Source: Sphingobium lactosutens DS20 (lineage in GTDB: Bacteria; Pseudomonadota; Alphaproteobacteria; Sphingomonadales; Sphingomonadaceae). From it: a stretch of 51,838 bases of DNA. This document shows positions 1-8,858 of this stretch, piece after piece. Location of the stretch: NCBI RefSeq assembly GCF_000445105.1, contig NZ_ATDP01000047.1, forward strand, positions 1 to 51,838. Reading direction: 5' to 3'. The notes under the pieces are model-generated. The model worked only from the letters and a program-made list of their open reading frames with translations, was not told the origin of the DNA and did not search any database. Numbering within the stretch: the first letter of the stretch is position 1; each line of letters opens with the position of its first letter. The position numbers and the translations under genes were made by a program.

Positions 1-45
1 GGCCCAGTCGGCCCCAAGCTGCGATTTTGGCCAAGTCGGAGAACG
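1..45 (+). repeat. Left inverted repeat of the first Tn3-family element
   Basis: Matches the reverse complement of 4065-4109 with four mismatches. The window begins inside or exactly at this repeat, so its full length is unknown. Confidence 0.75.
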
Positions 46-123
46 TTTTGGGAACGTGGCATTCGGTATTGACGATGGAAATCATAGAAGAGGACAGTTC
101 GCTCCATCATAGGGAGTGGGTTG

Positions 124-3033
124 ATGGATCGGAGTATTCCGGGCGGGGATTTGATCGGACGATGGAGCCTGAGCTTTGCCGATATTGATTTTGTAAATTC
201 GAAGCCGGCCCTGACGCGCCTTGGCCTCGCCGCACAGCTGAAATTCTTCGCTTCCCTGGGGTTTTTCGCGATCGATCCCGGCTCAATCCCTACCGATGGC
301 CTCTCGTATCTGGCCGAGCAACTCGGTGTCGAGGCTGGCGAGATAGCCGGTTATGACTTTTCCAGTCGGACAGCACGACGGCATTGTGCGGAGATCCTGA
401 TCCATCTTGGATATCACCGCATGAAGCGGGTGGATCGCGCGCAATTGACGGAATGGATTGCTGGCGAGCTGTGCCCGGGCGGCCAGTCGATCAATGCCAT
501 GCTTGAGCATGTTTTCCTGTGGTGCCGGGACCGGCGTATTTATGGGCCGTCGCGCAAGGAGCTTGAACGTGTCGTTCGCTCACAACGGCAAGATTATCTG
601 GACACCTGGCTGATCGGAGCCAGTGATCGGCTTTCGTCAGATGCGGTGGCGTTATTGGAAGCCTCGCTTGCCGATCCGGACAGCTCGACCGGATTCAACA
701 GGATGAAGGGTGACGCCGGACAGGCAACGCTCGACAACATTCTCGACGTGACCGAGAAACTCGCCTTTATCCAGAGACTTGATCTTCCCCATGATCTCCT
801 GACGGCTACGGGCAAGCCATGGGTCGATCAGATTGTTCGCCGCGTTGCCGGTGAAAAGGCCTCGGAGATGCGCCGGCATGCGCCGGCGCGACAGCTCGGC
901 CTTTATGCGATTTATCTAATGTCGCGGGAGGCGCAACTCACTGACGCGATGATCGACCTGCTGATCGAAACCGTTCACAAGATCGGAACGCGCTCGAAAC
1001 GCAAGGTGGTGGGCGATATCGCGAAAGACATCGAGCGGGTCTATGGAAAGGAGCGCCTGCTGGTCGAGATCGCCAGCGCCTCGATCAATGAACCATCGGG
1101 GCGCATCTGCGATGTCATTTTCCCGATCGCCGGTAAGGCCAAGCTGGCGGCGATCGTCAAGGAGAGCCATGCGAAGGGCGCTCTGGACCGGCGCATCTAC
1201 AAGGTGATGCGTGGTTCCTGGGCCAATCATTACCGGCGCATGCTGCCAAGCCTGCTTTCCGTACTTGAGTTCCGGTCGAACAACGCGGTGTGGCGGCCGG
1301 TCCTGGCGGCCCTCGACTGGATCAGGAGCAAGGTGGATGGCGGATGCCGCTTCGTGCCATTGCAGGATGTTCCGATCGATGAGGTGATTCCAGCGCGATG
1401 GCGCAGTTCCGTCATTGATGACGATGGGCGGGTAAACCGGATCAGCTATGAGCTTTGCGTCCTGACGCAACTGCGCGACCGCATCCGCTCCAAAGAAATC
1501 TGGGTGGTCGGGGCGGATCGCTATCGCAATCCCGATGACGATCTTCCCAAGGACTTCGAGATCAGGCGAGATGCGTACTATTCCGGCCTCAGCCTGACGC
1601 CAGATGCGCAGGCGTTTTGCGCCTCGATCCGGGAGGAGCTTGAACGGGAACTGTTGCTCCTCAATGCCAATATTCCACAAAACGACAAGGTCCGGCTCCT
1701 GTGGCGCGGCGACAACCGGATATCGATTACACCGTTCAAGCCCTTGCCCGAACCGAAGGGTCTCGCTTCGATCAAAAGCGAGATCGGTCAGCGCTGGCCG
1801 ATGACCGGACTGCTGGACGTGTTGAAAGAGGCTGCTCTGGACACGGGATTGATGGATGCTTTCGAAACGTCGGCCTCGCGGGTTACCCTGTCGAAAGCAG
1901 CCTTGGCTCAGCGTCTTTTGCTGTGTCTCTATGGCTTGGGCACGAACGCCGGGCTCAAGCGGGTCGCTGGCGCAACACCCGATGTCAGTTACGAGGAATT
2001 GCTGCATGTCCATCGCCGTTTCATCCACGCGCCAGCGCTGAGGGAGGCGTGCGCGCGGGTAGCAAACGCGACACTGGCAATCCGCAATGCCGCAGTATGG
2101 GGAGATGCGGGCACGGCATGCGCGTCCGATTCAACGAAGTTCGGCGCGTGGGACCGCAACCTGATGACGGAATGGCACGCCCGCTATGGCGGCCGTGGCG
2201 TCATGATCTACTGGCATGTGGAGAAGCGCGCGACCTGCGTTTATTCCCAGCTCAAGCGGTGCTCTTCCTCGGAGGTCGCCTCCATGATCGAAGGCGTGCT
2301 ACGCCATTGCACCGACATGGAAATCCAGCGCCAGTACGTCGATAGCCACGGCCAGAGCGCAGTCGGCTTTGCGTTCTGCCGACTCCTTGGATTTGAGCTT
2401 GCCCCGCGGCTGAAAGCAGTGGCACGCCAGAAACTGGCCCTTCCCCAAGCCGGCATGCGCACGCGGCTTTCCAATTTACTGCCGATCCTCTCCAGCCCGA
2501 TCGACTGGGACGAGATCGAGCAACAATATGACGAAATGGTCAAATATGCCGCTGCCATGCAATCGCGCACCGCCGATCCGGAAGCGATCCTGCTCCGGTT
2601 TGCCAGAGCCGAAGTGATGCACCCGACCTACAAGGCGCTGAGTGAACTCGGCCGCGCGGTCAAAACAATCTTCCTATGCCGGTATTTGCGTCAGGAGGCA
2701 TTCCGCCGCGAGATCCACGAAGGGCTGAATGTGGTTGAGAACTGGAACGGCGCTAATGGTTTCGTGTTCTTCGGCAAGGGCGGCGAGATCGCCACCAACC
2801 GCATCCATGAGCAGGAAATCTCCGTTCTGGCGCTACACCTCCTGCAAGCGTCGCTGGTGTATGTGAACACCCGCATGCTTCAGACCGTACTGGTTGAGCC
2901 GAAGTGGGCGGGGCGGATGACGCCGGAAGATTATCGTGGTCTCACGCCGTTGATCTACAGTCATGTGAACCCTTATGGCCGCTTCGACCTCGACCTGAAC
3001 GACCGGATTGATTTTGGACGGCTTGCAGCGTGA
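124..3033 (+). CDS. tnpA: Tn3-family transposase
   Basis: About 969 residues, the usual size of a Tn3-family TnpA. It pairs DNA strands at the transposon ends and carries out replicative transposition. The N-terminal part resembles the DUF4158 region of these enzymes. The C-terminal DDE domain shows D in [10 protein letters not shown] (about residue 669), D in YVDSHGQS (about 740) and E in [13 protein letters not shown] (about 896), followed by the family-typical [11 protein letters not shown]. The frame can also start at TTG 121, but ATG 124 is immediately next to it. The protein is clearly distinct from the other two Tn3 transposases in the window. The resolvase follows on the same strand after a 136-base gap that probably holds the res site. 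Confidence 0.93.
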   Translation: MDRSIPGGDLIGRWSLSFADIDFVNSKPALTRLGLAAQLKFFASLGFFAIDPGSIPTDGLSYLAEQLGVEAGEIAGYDFSSRTARRHCAEILIHLGYHRMKRVDRAQLTEWIAGELCPGGQSINAMLEHVFLWCRDRRIYGPSRKELERVVRSQRQDYLDTWLIGASDRLSSDAVALLEASLADPDSSTGFNRMKGDAGQATLDNILDVTEKLAFIQRLDLPHDLLTATGKPWVDQIVRRVAGEKASEMRRHAPARQLGLYAIYLMSREAQLTDAMIDLLIETVHKIGTRSKRKVVGDIAKDIERVYGKERLLVEIASASINEPSGRICDVIFPIAGKAKLAAIVKESHAKGALDRRIYKVMRGSWANHYRRMLPSLLSVLEFRSNNAVWRPVLAALDWIRSKVDGGCRFVPLQDVPIDEVIPARWRSSVIDDDGRVNRISYELCVLTQLRDRIRSKEIWVVGADRYRNPDDDLPKDFEIRRDAYYSGLSLTPDAQAFCASIREELERELLLLNANIPQNDKVRLLWRGDNRISITPFKPLPEPKGLASIKSEIGQRWPMTGLLDVLKEAALDTGLMDAFETSASRVTLSKAALAQRLLLCLYGLGTNAGLKRVAGATPDVSYEELLHVHRRFIHAPALREACARVANATLAIRNAAVWGDAGTACASDSTKFGAWDRNLMTEWHARYGGRGVMIYWHVEKRATCVYSQLKRCSSSEVASMIEGVLRHCTDMEIQRQYVDSHGQSAVGFAFCRLLGFELAPRLKAVARQKLALPQAGMRTRLSNLLPILSSPIDWDEIEQQYDEMVKYAAAMQSRTADPEAILLRFARAEVMHPTYKALSELGRAVKTIFLCRYLRQEAFRREIHEGLNVVENWNGANGFVFFGKGGEIATNRIHEQEISVLALHLLQASLVYVNTRMLQTVLVEPKWAGRMTPEDYRGLTPLIYSHVNPYGRFDLDLNDRIDFGRLAA

Positions 3034-3089
3034 GGCGGCTGATCGGCCTATAACATTTGGGTACACCCCAGAGTGATAGGGCCGAGTGA

Positions 3090-3169
3090 CACCATTCGTC
3101 TGTCACAAAAGGGTGGGTTTGCGCTCAATGTGACGATACACTGCAAGAGCCACCCTAATGTGACGGATT
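3090..3169. other. Probable res site (resolution site) of the first element
   Basis: The short gap between tnpA and the resolvase carries repeated resolvase-like half sites. TGTCAC near 3103 faces TGTGAC near 3129, about 30 bases apart, and AATGTGACG occurs twice (about 3127 and 3157). Arrays of inverted half sites beside the resolvase gene are what Tn3-type res sites look like. The boundaries are approximate. Confidence 0.45.
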
Positions 3170-4042
3170 TTGCACTTGGCTCGTATCGGATATGCCCGCG
3201 TCAGCACCACGGACCAGGATCTGGATATCCAGATTGGCCGCCTCAAGAATGCAGGTTGCGAAATTATCCGTTCCGAGACCGGATCGGGGGCCTCGCGGAG
3301 CGGGCGCACGGAACTGGAAACGATCATGCAGTTTATGCACACCGGCGACGAGCTGGTCGTGCTGCGGCTCGACCGGCTCGGCCGCTCCACGCGCGATGTC
3401 CTGAACCTGGTGCATGAGCTTGATGAAAAGGGAGCTTCGCTGCGCATCCTTGAGCCAGAGGTGACGACGGCGGGCGACATGGGGCGAATGGTCATCACCA
3501 TACTCGGCATGGTCGCCGATATGGAGCTGAAGTTCATCAAGGATCGTCAGCGCGCCGGGATCGAAGCGGCGCGCGCCGAAGGCGTTTACAAAGGCCGGAA
3601 GAAGAACGTCGATGACGATGAAATCCGCCGTCGCCTTGCCGCCGGCGCCAGCAAGGCCCGCGTTGCCCGCGACCTGAAGGTCTCACGAATGACCGTCTAT
3701 CGGGCGCTCGACATTATTCCGTCACAGACCAAACTGCCGGAAAAGCCGCCCACTGCCAGCATCGCCCTGCATCTGATTATCGAGAACTTCAACAAGCGTG
3801 GAAGAGGTAGAAAACCCGCTCGGGAGCGGATTGAGGCGATGCTGGAACGCGACTACGCCATGGTAAAAAACGGCAATTGTGATTACAAACTGACCGTCGC
3901 CTATGACCCCGATCCGGATGGCATTTCCCTTGATGAGGAAATCCAAAGCCTCCTCTCCGAGATGTTCAACATCGCAGAGAGCTACAATTGCTCCATGGAA
4001 GCCGATATCTACGAGGTCGGTGGTCAGCAACGGTCCTGGTAG
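3170..4042 (+). CDS. Serine recombinase / resolvase with C-terminal extension
   Basis: A resolvase/invertase-family recombinase that would resolve the cointegrates made by the adjacent transposase. The catalytic N-terminus reads ARIGYARVSTTDQ, with the active serine at residue 12 from TTG 3170, or residue 10 from TTG 3176; no ATG is available near the conserved start. Further resolvase motifs are RLDRLGRSTRD and the long helix MVADMELKFIKDRQRAG. A helix-turn-helix (VSRMTVYRALDI) lies near residue 180. About 100 residues follow it, which is longer than classical 185-residue TnpR proteins. The extension has no motif I recognise. The res-like repeats lie directly upstream. Confidence 0.88.
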   Translation: MHLARIGYARVSTTDQDLDIQIGRLKNAGCEIIRSETGSGASRSGRTELETIMQFMHTGDELVVLRLDRLGRSTRDVLNLVHELDEKGASLRILEPEVTTAGDMGRMVITILGMVADMELKFIKDRQRAGIEAARAEGVYKGRKKNVDDDEIRRRLAAGASKARVARDLKVSRMTVYRALDIIPSQTKLPEKPPTASIALHLIIENFNKRGRGRKPARERIEAMLERDYAMVKNGNCDYKLTVAYDPDPDGISLDEEIQSLLSEMFNIAESYNCSMEADIYEVGGQQRSW

Positions 4043-4064
4043 AATCAATCAAGCGTTCAGTGTT

Positions 4065-4109
4065 CGTTCTTCAACCTGGCCAAAATCGCAGCTTCGGGCC
4101 GACTGGGCC
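4065..4109 (-). repeat. Right inverted repeat of the first Tn3-family element
   Basis: Reverse complement of bases 1-45 with four mismatches. It ends 22 bases before the ATG of the efflux adaptor gene. Confidence 0.75.
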
Positions 4110-4131
4110 ATCATGGGGAATTGTAATTTAT

Positions 4132-5280
4132 ATGGCGGACAAGTCGGCCACTGCTTCGGCGGATCCTGAGGGCCTCGGCGAATCGGCAGCGTCCCCGCTT
4201 AAATCGCCACGCGTTCGCCTGGCGATGCTCATTAGCGCGATCTTGCTGCTCATTGGTGGCCTTGTCTGGTACTTGGATCATCAGAACCGGGGCCGATACA
4301 TGCAGGTGACCGACAACGCCTATGTTGCGGCGGATTCCGTCATCACAGCGCCCAAGATCGCCGGATATGTTGAACGGGTGTTCGTTATCGAGAATCAGAC
4401 GGTTCGGCAGGGGCAGTCTCTAGCTGAACTCGATCCCCGCGAATATCGGGCGCAGACTGAACAGATTACCAGCCAGATCGAAACGGCAACGGCTGCGGGG
4501 GATACGACGCGCTCTCAGATTTCCGAACAACAGGCAACCATAGCGCAAGCGCAAGCCCAGCTCGACGCGGCGCGCGCCGAGGCTGCTTTCGCCGCACAGC
4601 AGGTTACGCGATATCAGCCGCTTGCCGCATCCGGCGCCGAGCCAGGGGAGCGTTTCGCGCAGCTTCAGACGCAGGCACGGCAAGCTCGCGAGCGAACCAA
4701 TGCTGCGCATGCCGCGCTGATTGCCGCGCAACGGCGTGTCGGTACACTGAGCGCGCAGGTACGTCAGGCCCAGTCGCAAGCAGAGGCCGCGCGTGCCCAA
4801 CTCAAGGTGGCGCGCGTCAACGTCGAATCGACAGTGCTTAAGGCTGCCATCAATGGCCGTGTGGGCGACCTGGCTGTCCGTGTCGGGCAATTCGTGCAGC
4901 CCGGTACGCGCCTGATGACACTGGTTCCTGTCGATCGATTGTTCATAGAGGCGAATTTCAAAGAGACTCAACTGGGGCTTATGCGCGTCGGCCAGCCTGT
5001 TGGCATCGAAATCGATGCGCTCCCTGGCGTCGAACTGACCGGGCGTATTGCCAGTGTCGCTCCTGGCACGGGCGCCCAGTTCTCGGTGCTCCCCCCCCAG
5101 AATGCGACCGGAAACTTCACAAAGATCGTACAGCGCGTGCCTGTACGCATTGCAATCGATGCTCCTCTCGAAGTGCGCAGGCTCCTTGTGCCGGGAATGT
5201 CGGTTGGAGTAACGGTCGATACGCGTTCAGCCAGAGGAGAGATGGATCGACTCCGTCAGGCCGTAAGCCGGAAGCGTTGA
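4132..5280 (+). CDS. emrA: HlyD/EmrA-family membrane fusion protein
   Basis: About 382 residues. Periplasmic adaptor of a tripartite drug pump, linking the inner-membrane MFS transporter to an outer-membrane channel. A single transmembrane anchor lies at about residues 30-48 (AMLISAILLLIGGLVWYL). It is followed by a split lipoyl-like/barrel segment (VTDNAYVAADSVITAPKIAG), a long Ala/Gln-rich coiled-coil hairpin at about 105-235 and a C-terminal beta barrel. The frame is open further upstream, but into the transposon end; ATG 4132 gives a normal EmrA N-terminus. The stop overlaps the next gene's TTG start (TTGA at 5277-5280), indicating coupled translation. No regulator gene is present beside it, probably because the transposon replaced the upstream region. 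Confidence 0.9.
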   Translation: MADKSATASADPEGLGESAASPLKSPRVRLAMLISAILLLIGGLVWYLDHQNRGRYMQVTDNAYVAADSVITAPKIAGYVERVFVIENQTVRQGQSLAELDPREYRAQTEQITSQIETATAAGDTTRSQISEQQATIAQAQAQLDAARAEAAFAAQQVTRYQPLAASGAEPGERFAQLQTQARQARERTNAAHAALIAAQRRVGTLSAQVRQAQSQAEAARAQLKVARVNVESTVLKAAINGRVGDLAVRVGQFVQPGTRLMTLVPVDRLFIEANFKETQLGLMRVGQPVGIEIDALPGVELTGRIASVAPGTGAQFSVLPPQNATGNFTKIVQRVPVRIAIDAPLEVRRLLVPGMSVGVTVDTRSARGEMDRLRQAVSRKR

Positions 5281-6839
5281 CAGTGGTCACGGTCACAGCA
5301 TCTCCAGACGCAGCTCGTTCCGCGCGTGCGGACTTGACCGCTTGGATCGCTGTGGCTGCCGGCTCGCTCGGCGCACTGCTGGCGACCCTCGACATCTCGA
5401 TCGTCAACTCGGCACTGCCAACGATCCAAGGCGAAATCGGAGCAACCGGCACTGAGGGAACGTGGATCGCCACCGCCTTTCTCGTTGCCGAGATCGTCGT
5501 CATTCCGCTGAGCGCTTGGCTGGAGCGGCTTTTGGGACTGAGAACCCTCCTTCTCATTTCCGTGACTGCCTTTACCGGGTTCTCCATCCTATGCGGCATC
5601 GCCACCGACCTTATGACGATGATCATCGGACGAACCGGGCAGGGCCTTATGGGAGGGCTGCTGATACCGACCGCCATGACGATTGTCGCAAAGCGACTCC
5701 CGCCACCCCAGCAGCCTATCGGGATGGCCCTTTTCGGAATGACAGTAATCTTGGGGCCCGTTCTTGGCCCCTTGCTCGGTGGCTGGCTGACGGAAAATTT
5801 GAGCTGGCATTATGCCTTCTTCGTCAATGTGCCGGTCTGCGGGATACTCCTCTTGCTCCTGTTGCTCGGCCTGCCGCACGAACGTACGAATTGGGTCTAT
5901 CTTCGCGAGGCCGACTGGTTGGGTATTATAGGCCTGATCCTTGGCCTTGGAGGACTGACGATCGTGCTCGAGGAGGGGCACCGTGAAGACTGGTTCGAAT
6001 CGACGCTTATCATCCGGCTGACGTTTATAACAGTAGCAGGGTTTGTGATGTTGGGGATCGGACAGATCCGGGCAACAAAGCCCGTCCTTAAGTTGCGAAT
6101 CGTCATGAGCAGACAGTTCGGCAGCGTCGTTATAATGGCGCTAGCGCTGGGCATGGTGATGTACGGATCGACCTTCGTCATCCCGCAATTCCTGTCGCTT
6201 ATCGCCGACTATAATGCCCTCGAGACCGGACAGGTCATTTTTCTCATGGGCGTTCCTGCCTTCTTTGTGATGCCATTCGTACCGTTTCTGATGCGGTTTG
6301 TCGACATCAGGCTGGCCGTTGGTGCTGGCCTCGCGCTTATGGCTGCTAGCTGCTTTGTGAACACCAGTCTCACAGTGGAATCCGCAGGCGAAGCCTTTAC
6401 TACCGGTCAGCTGCTGCGCGGGGTGGGGATGATCTTTGTCATGCTCTTTCTGAACCAAGCCGCCATTACCTCAGTCAGCAAGGAGGATGCTGGAGATGCC
6501 TCGGGCATCTTCAATGCTGCGCGAAACCTCGGTGGCTCATTCGCTCTGGCGGCCCTGACGTCGTTCCAGGACCAGCGCATGTCACTCCACAGCCGACGGA
6601 TGGAGGAAACGCTGTGGGCAAACGATCCAAGCGTGCAGGAGTATATCGCGGGGATGTCTCATACTCTGGGAAATATGGACGCCGGCCTTCAGTCGCTCGC
6701 TGGCACTATTCAGCAGCAGGCGTTCGTCATGACCTATAACGACATATTTTTGACGATGGCGGTAGCGACTTTTGTGACGCTCCCGTTCGTGTTTTTCCTT
6801 CGCCCGCTCCCCAAGGGGATGTCGCTGACGATGCATTGA
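5277..6839 (+). CDS. emrB: DHA2-family MFS drug transporter (EmrB-like)
   Basis: 520 residues with about 14 hydrophobic segments, the size and topology of the DHA2 (14-TM) drug:proton antiporters. The TM1 signature LDISIVNSALPTIQGEIG matches the LDxTIVNxALP motif. GQGLMGGLLIPTAMTIV and GPVLGPLLGGWL are the other typical DHA2 motifs. TTG 5277 overlaps the adaptor stop; GTG 5283 is an alternative start, and the first in-frame ATG is far too late. With the adaptor before it and an outer-membrane factor after it, the three should form an inner membrane-periplasm-outer membrane pump for hydrophobic compounds. The actual substrate is not evident. Confidence 0.92.
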   Translation: MTVVTVTASPDAARSARADLTAWIAVAAGSLGALLATLDISIVNSALPTIQGEIGATGTEGTWIATAFLVAEIVVIPLSAWLERLLGLRTLLLISVTAFTGFSILCGIATDLMTMIIGRTGQGLMGGLLIPTAMTIVAKRLPPPQQPIGMALFGMTVILGPVLGPLLGGWLTENLSWHYAFFVNVPVCGILLLLLLLGLPHERTNWVYLREADWLGIIGLILGLGGLTIVLEEGHREDWFESTLIIRLTFITVAGFVMLGIGQIRATKPVLKLRIVMSRQFGSVVIMALALGMVMYGSTFVIPQFLSLIADYNALETGQVIFLMGVPAFFVMPFVPFLMRFVDIRLAVGAGLALMAASCFVNTSLTVESAGEAFTTGQLLRGVGMIFVMLFLNQAAITSVSKEDAGDASGIFNAARNLGGSFALAALTSFQDQRMSLHSRRMEETLWANDPSVQEYIAGMSHTLGNMDAGLQSLAGTIQQQAFVMTYNDIFLTMAVATFVTLPFVFFLRPLPKGMSLTMH

Positions 6840-6846
6840 GGTGGTA

Positions 6847-8334
6847 ATGGCAAAGTTAAGTGGTCTCATCCTTCCGCTGCTCCTTGGTGGATGTGTGGTC
6901 GGCCCGGACTATTCCGGACCACCAGAGCTCGGCCAAGCCGCGCCGCGGCCAACATTCGTTCGTCAACCAGCAGATGCATCGACCAGCGAGCCTGAACTCG
7001 CCGAATGGTGGGCGACGCTGCAAGATCCGGTTCTCGATGAGCTCGAGCGGCGCACTCTTGTCGCGAATCCCTCGATTGATGTTGCGCAGGCCCGACTTCG
7101 CCAAGCCCGTGCGTCTGTACGCCAGGAGCGAGCAAACCGCCTGCCGACGGCTGGTGCTCAGGGCACGGCCATATTTGCCGATCTTCCCGGGATCGATCTC
7201 CAGACCAGTCAAGGAAGTACTACACCCACACCTGTTCCGGCGCCTTCATCCGCCCAGGATGCGGACACGTCTCTGCGTTTCTACAACCTTGGTCTGAACG
7301 CAAACTGGGAAATAGATCTCGCGGGCGGGCAGGTGCGAAAAATCGAAGCGGCAAACGCGCTGGCGGCGGCAGCGGCGTATAATGTTGCAGACGCAAAGGT
7401 CCAGCTCAGCGCTGAAGTCGCGCAGACCTATACCAATCTTCGTGACCGGCAGCAGCGCGCCGCCGCTTTTCGCGAAGGTCTCGACATTCAGCGGCAGCAG
7501 CTCGCCCTAGCCCGGCAGCGTTTCGGGCAAGGCACAATCCCGGCCTTTACTGTCGGCCAAGCGAACCGCGCGGTTCAGGCCACGATCAGCGATCTCGCCG
7601 CAGCCGATGCTGAGATCGTAATATATATGAATGCGCTAGCGGTTCTCGCCGGTGAAGCGCCGGGATCTCTCGATCCGCTATTGACGCCACGGCGCGATAT
7701 CCCGATGCCCCCTGCGCGGGTGTCGATCGGAGACCCTTCGGCGCTCCTGCGTCGCCGTCCCGACATCCGCGCTGCGGAGCGCAGTCTCGCTGCCACAACT
7801 TCCCGGATAGGAGTCGCGGAAGCAGCTCGTTTTCCGAAAATCAGCTTCATGGGGATTCTCGGGATTGGCGGCACGTCGATCGGAGACCTGGTAGATCTGG
7901 GCAATATTTCCAACATCGCCGTCCCTCAGCTGCAATGGGGCTTGCTCGATTTTGGACGAACGTCAGCGGCGATATCACAGGCACGCTCTGGTCGCGATGA
8001 AGCCGAGGCACAATATCGGCAGGTAGTGCTCGGCGCGCTTGAGGATGCGGAGACGTCGCTTGCGCGCTTTGCACAGCAAAGGCGAAACGTCGCCGCTTTT
8101 GCCGAAATCAAGCGGTCAGCAGATGAAGCGGCAACGCTGATGCGGCAGCGCTATGCGCGGCAGGTCATTTCGAGAGGCGACGCTCTTGAGGCTGACCGCC
8201 AGCAGCGGCTTGCAGAGGCAAACCTGCACAGTGCGGTTGCGGCCCTCACCGCCAGCTATGTTGCCATACAGAAGTCGCTTGGACTGGGATGGACAGAAGC
8301 TGGGAGTCAAGCCTCAGCCCTTATGAGCAAATAA
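6847..8334 (+). CDS. Outer-membrane factor lipoprotein, NodT/OprM family
   Basis: About 495 residues. Trimeric outer-membrane channel of the efflux system. The N-terminus is a lipoprotein signal (LPLLLGGC, lipidation Cys about residue 16) followed by VGPDYSGP, the classic NodT/OprM start. Two repeated TolC-type domains follow; LLRRRPDIRAAERSLAATTSRIGVAEAARFP is the family signature in the second half. GTG 6841 is a possible earlier start, but ATG 6847 puts the signal peptide in the usual position. It lies 1-7 bases after the MFS gene, so the three genes form one operon. Confidence 0.92.
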   Translation: MAKLSGLILPLLLGGCVVGPDYSGPPELGQAAPRPTFVRQPADASTSEPELAEWWATLQDPVLDELERRTLVANPSIDVAQARLRQARASVRQERANRLPTAGAQGTAIFADLPGIDLQTSQGSTTPTPVPAPSSAQDADTSLRFYNLGLNANWEIDLAGGQVRKIEAANALAAAAAYNVADAKVQLSAEVAQTYTNLRDRQQRAAAFREGLDIQRQQLALARQRFGQGTIPAFTVGQANRAVQATISDLAAADAEIVIYMNALAVLAGEAPGSLDPLLTPRRDIPMPPARVSIGDPSALLRRRPDIRAAERSLAATTSRIGVAEAARFPKISFMGILGIGGTSIGDLVDLGNISNIAVPQLQWGLLDFGRTSAAISQARSGRDEAEAQYRQVVLGALEDAETSLARFAQQRRNVAAFAEIKRSADEAATLMRQRYARQVISRGDALEADRQQRLAEANLHSAVAALTASYVAIQKSLGLGWTEAGSQASALMSK

Positions 8335-8829
8335 TGATGGTATCTGTCCGGACTTGCCAATACAAGAATCGGCGGCCCTGCCCACCGCCAATGATGACTT
8401 TTGGCACAGGGCAACCCGCCTGTTCGGCATCCATCCTGCGGCCCTTGCGATTATACAGAGTTTCGCGGGGTAACGCGCCCCGGGGCGATTGCGATGTGTT
8501 TGACGGGGGTTGCCCCCGATAGGATGAAATACGGATTCACGACCGCATAGCCGGACGCAACATCGGACCGGAGACAACCATAGAGCAGTTTATCGGCCTC
8601 GACGTGTGATTGAATAGAATTTTCTGTCCGACGAAGATCTATCCCGCGGGGAGTTGTCCTGACCGCGTATACGACCTTGTACCCGACAGACGGCATCACC
8701 CGCAGACGGAAGATGGGGGCGCTTGTAAGACCAGCCAAGCTTACGACCTCACGACCATAGATCGACGAAGGGGGCACTTCAAGGTTTGTTACACGGACAG
8801 CGGTAAGTTGAACATAGAGGCAACATTGC
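8335..8829. other. 495-base stretch between the efflux operon and the second Tn3 transposase
   Basis: No complete recognisable gene. A minus-strand open frame (see the separate entry) covers 8451-8829. A small hairpin, GGGGG-TTG-CCCCC at about 8507-8519, could end transcription from one side but lacks a T run. GGGG at 8830-8833 may mark the outer end of the transposase-bearing element. Confidence 0.4.
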
Positions 8830-8858
8830 GGGGTCAGATGAGCTTCGACCCCCTTCAT
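8451..8858 (-). pseudogene. Possible truncated gene remnant of unknown function
   Basis: Open frame of 135 codons. The translated stretch containing VTNLEVPPSSIYGREVVSLA and PIFRLRVMPSVGYKVVYAV looks protein-like, and codon use is not obviously random. No family is recognised. Its only ATG lies in the last codons of the neighbouring tnpA, at the presumed transposon end, and no ribosome binding site precedes it. The frame stays open upstream into tnpA. This suggests the 3' part of a gene whose 5' part was displaced by the transposon. A chance open frame is possible. Confidence 0.3.

Larger units (their letters stand above)
1..4109. mobile_element. Tn3-family transposon (tnpA + resolvase) bounded by 45-bp inverted repeats
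   Basis: Bases 1-45 and 4065-4109 are inverted copies of each other, 41 of 45 positions matching by hand alignment (outer end GGCCCAGTCGGCCC). They enclose a Tn3-type transposase and a serine resolvase, both on the plus strand. The ends do not show the GGGG...TAAG form common in the Tn3 family. The left repeat starts at the first base of the window, so the true outer end may lie further left and no target duplication can be tested. The right end lies 22 bases before the efflux adaptor start at 4132, so the element has probably separated that operon from its original upstream DNA. Confidence 0.75.

Noticed and set aside
916..2028. A 370-codon frame antisense to the first tnpA
   Set aside because: Shadow frame; no start signal and no protein-like features.
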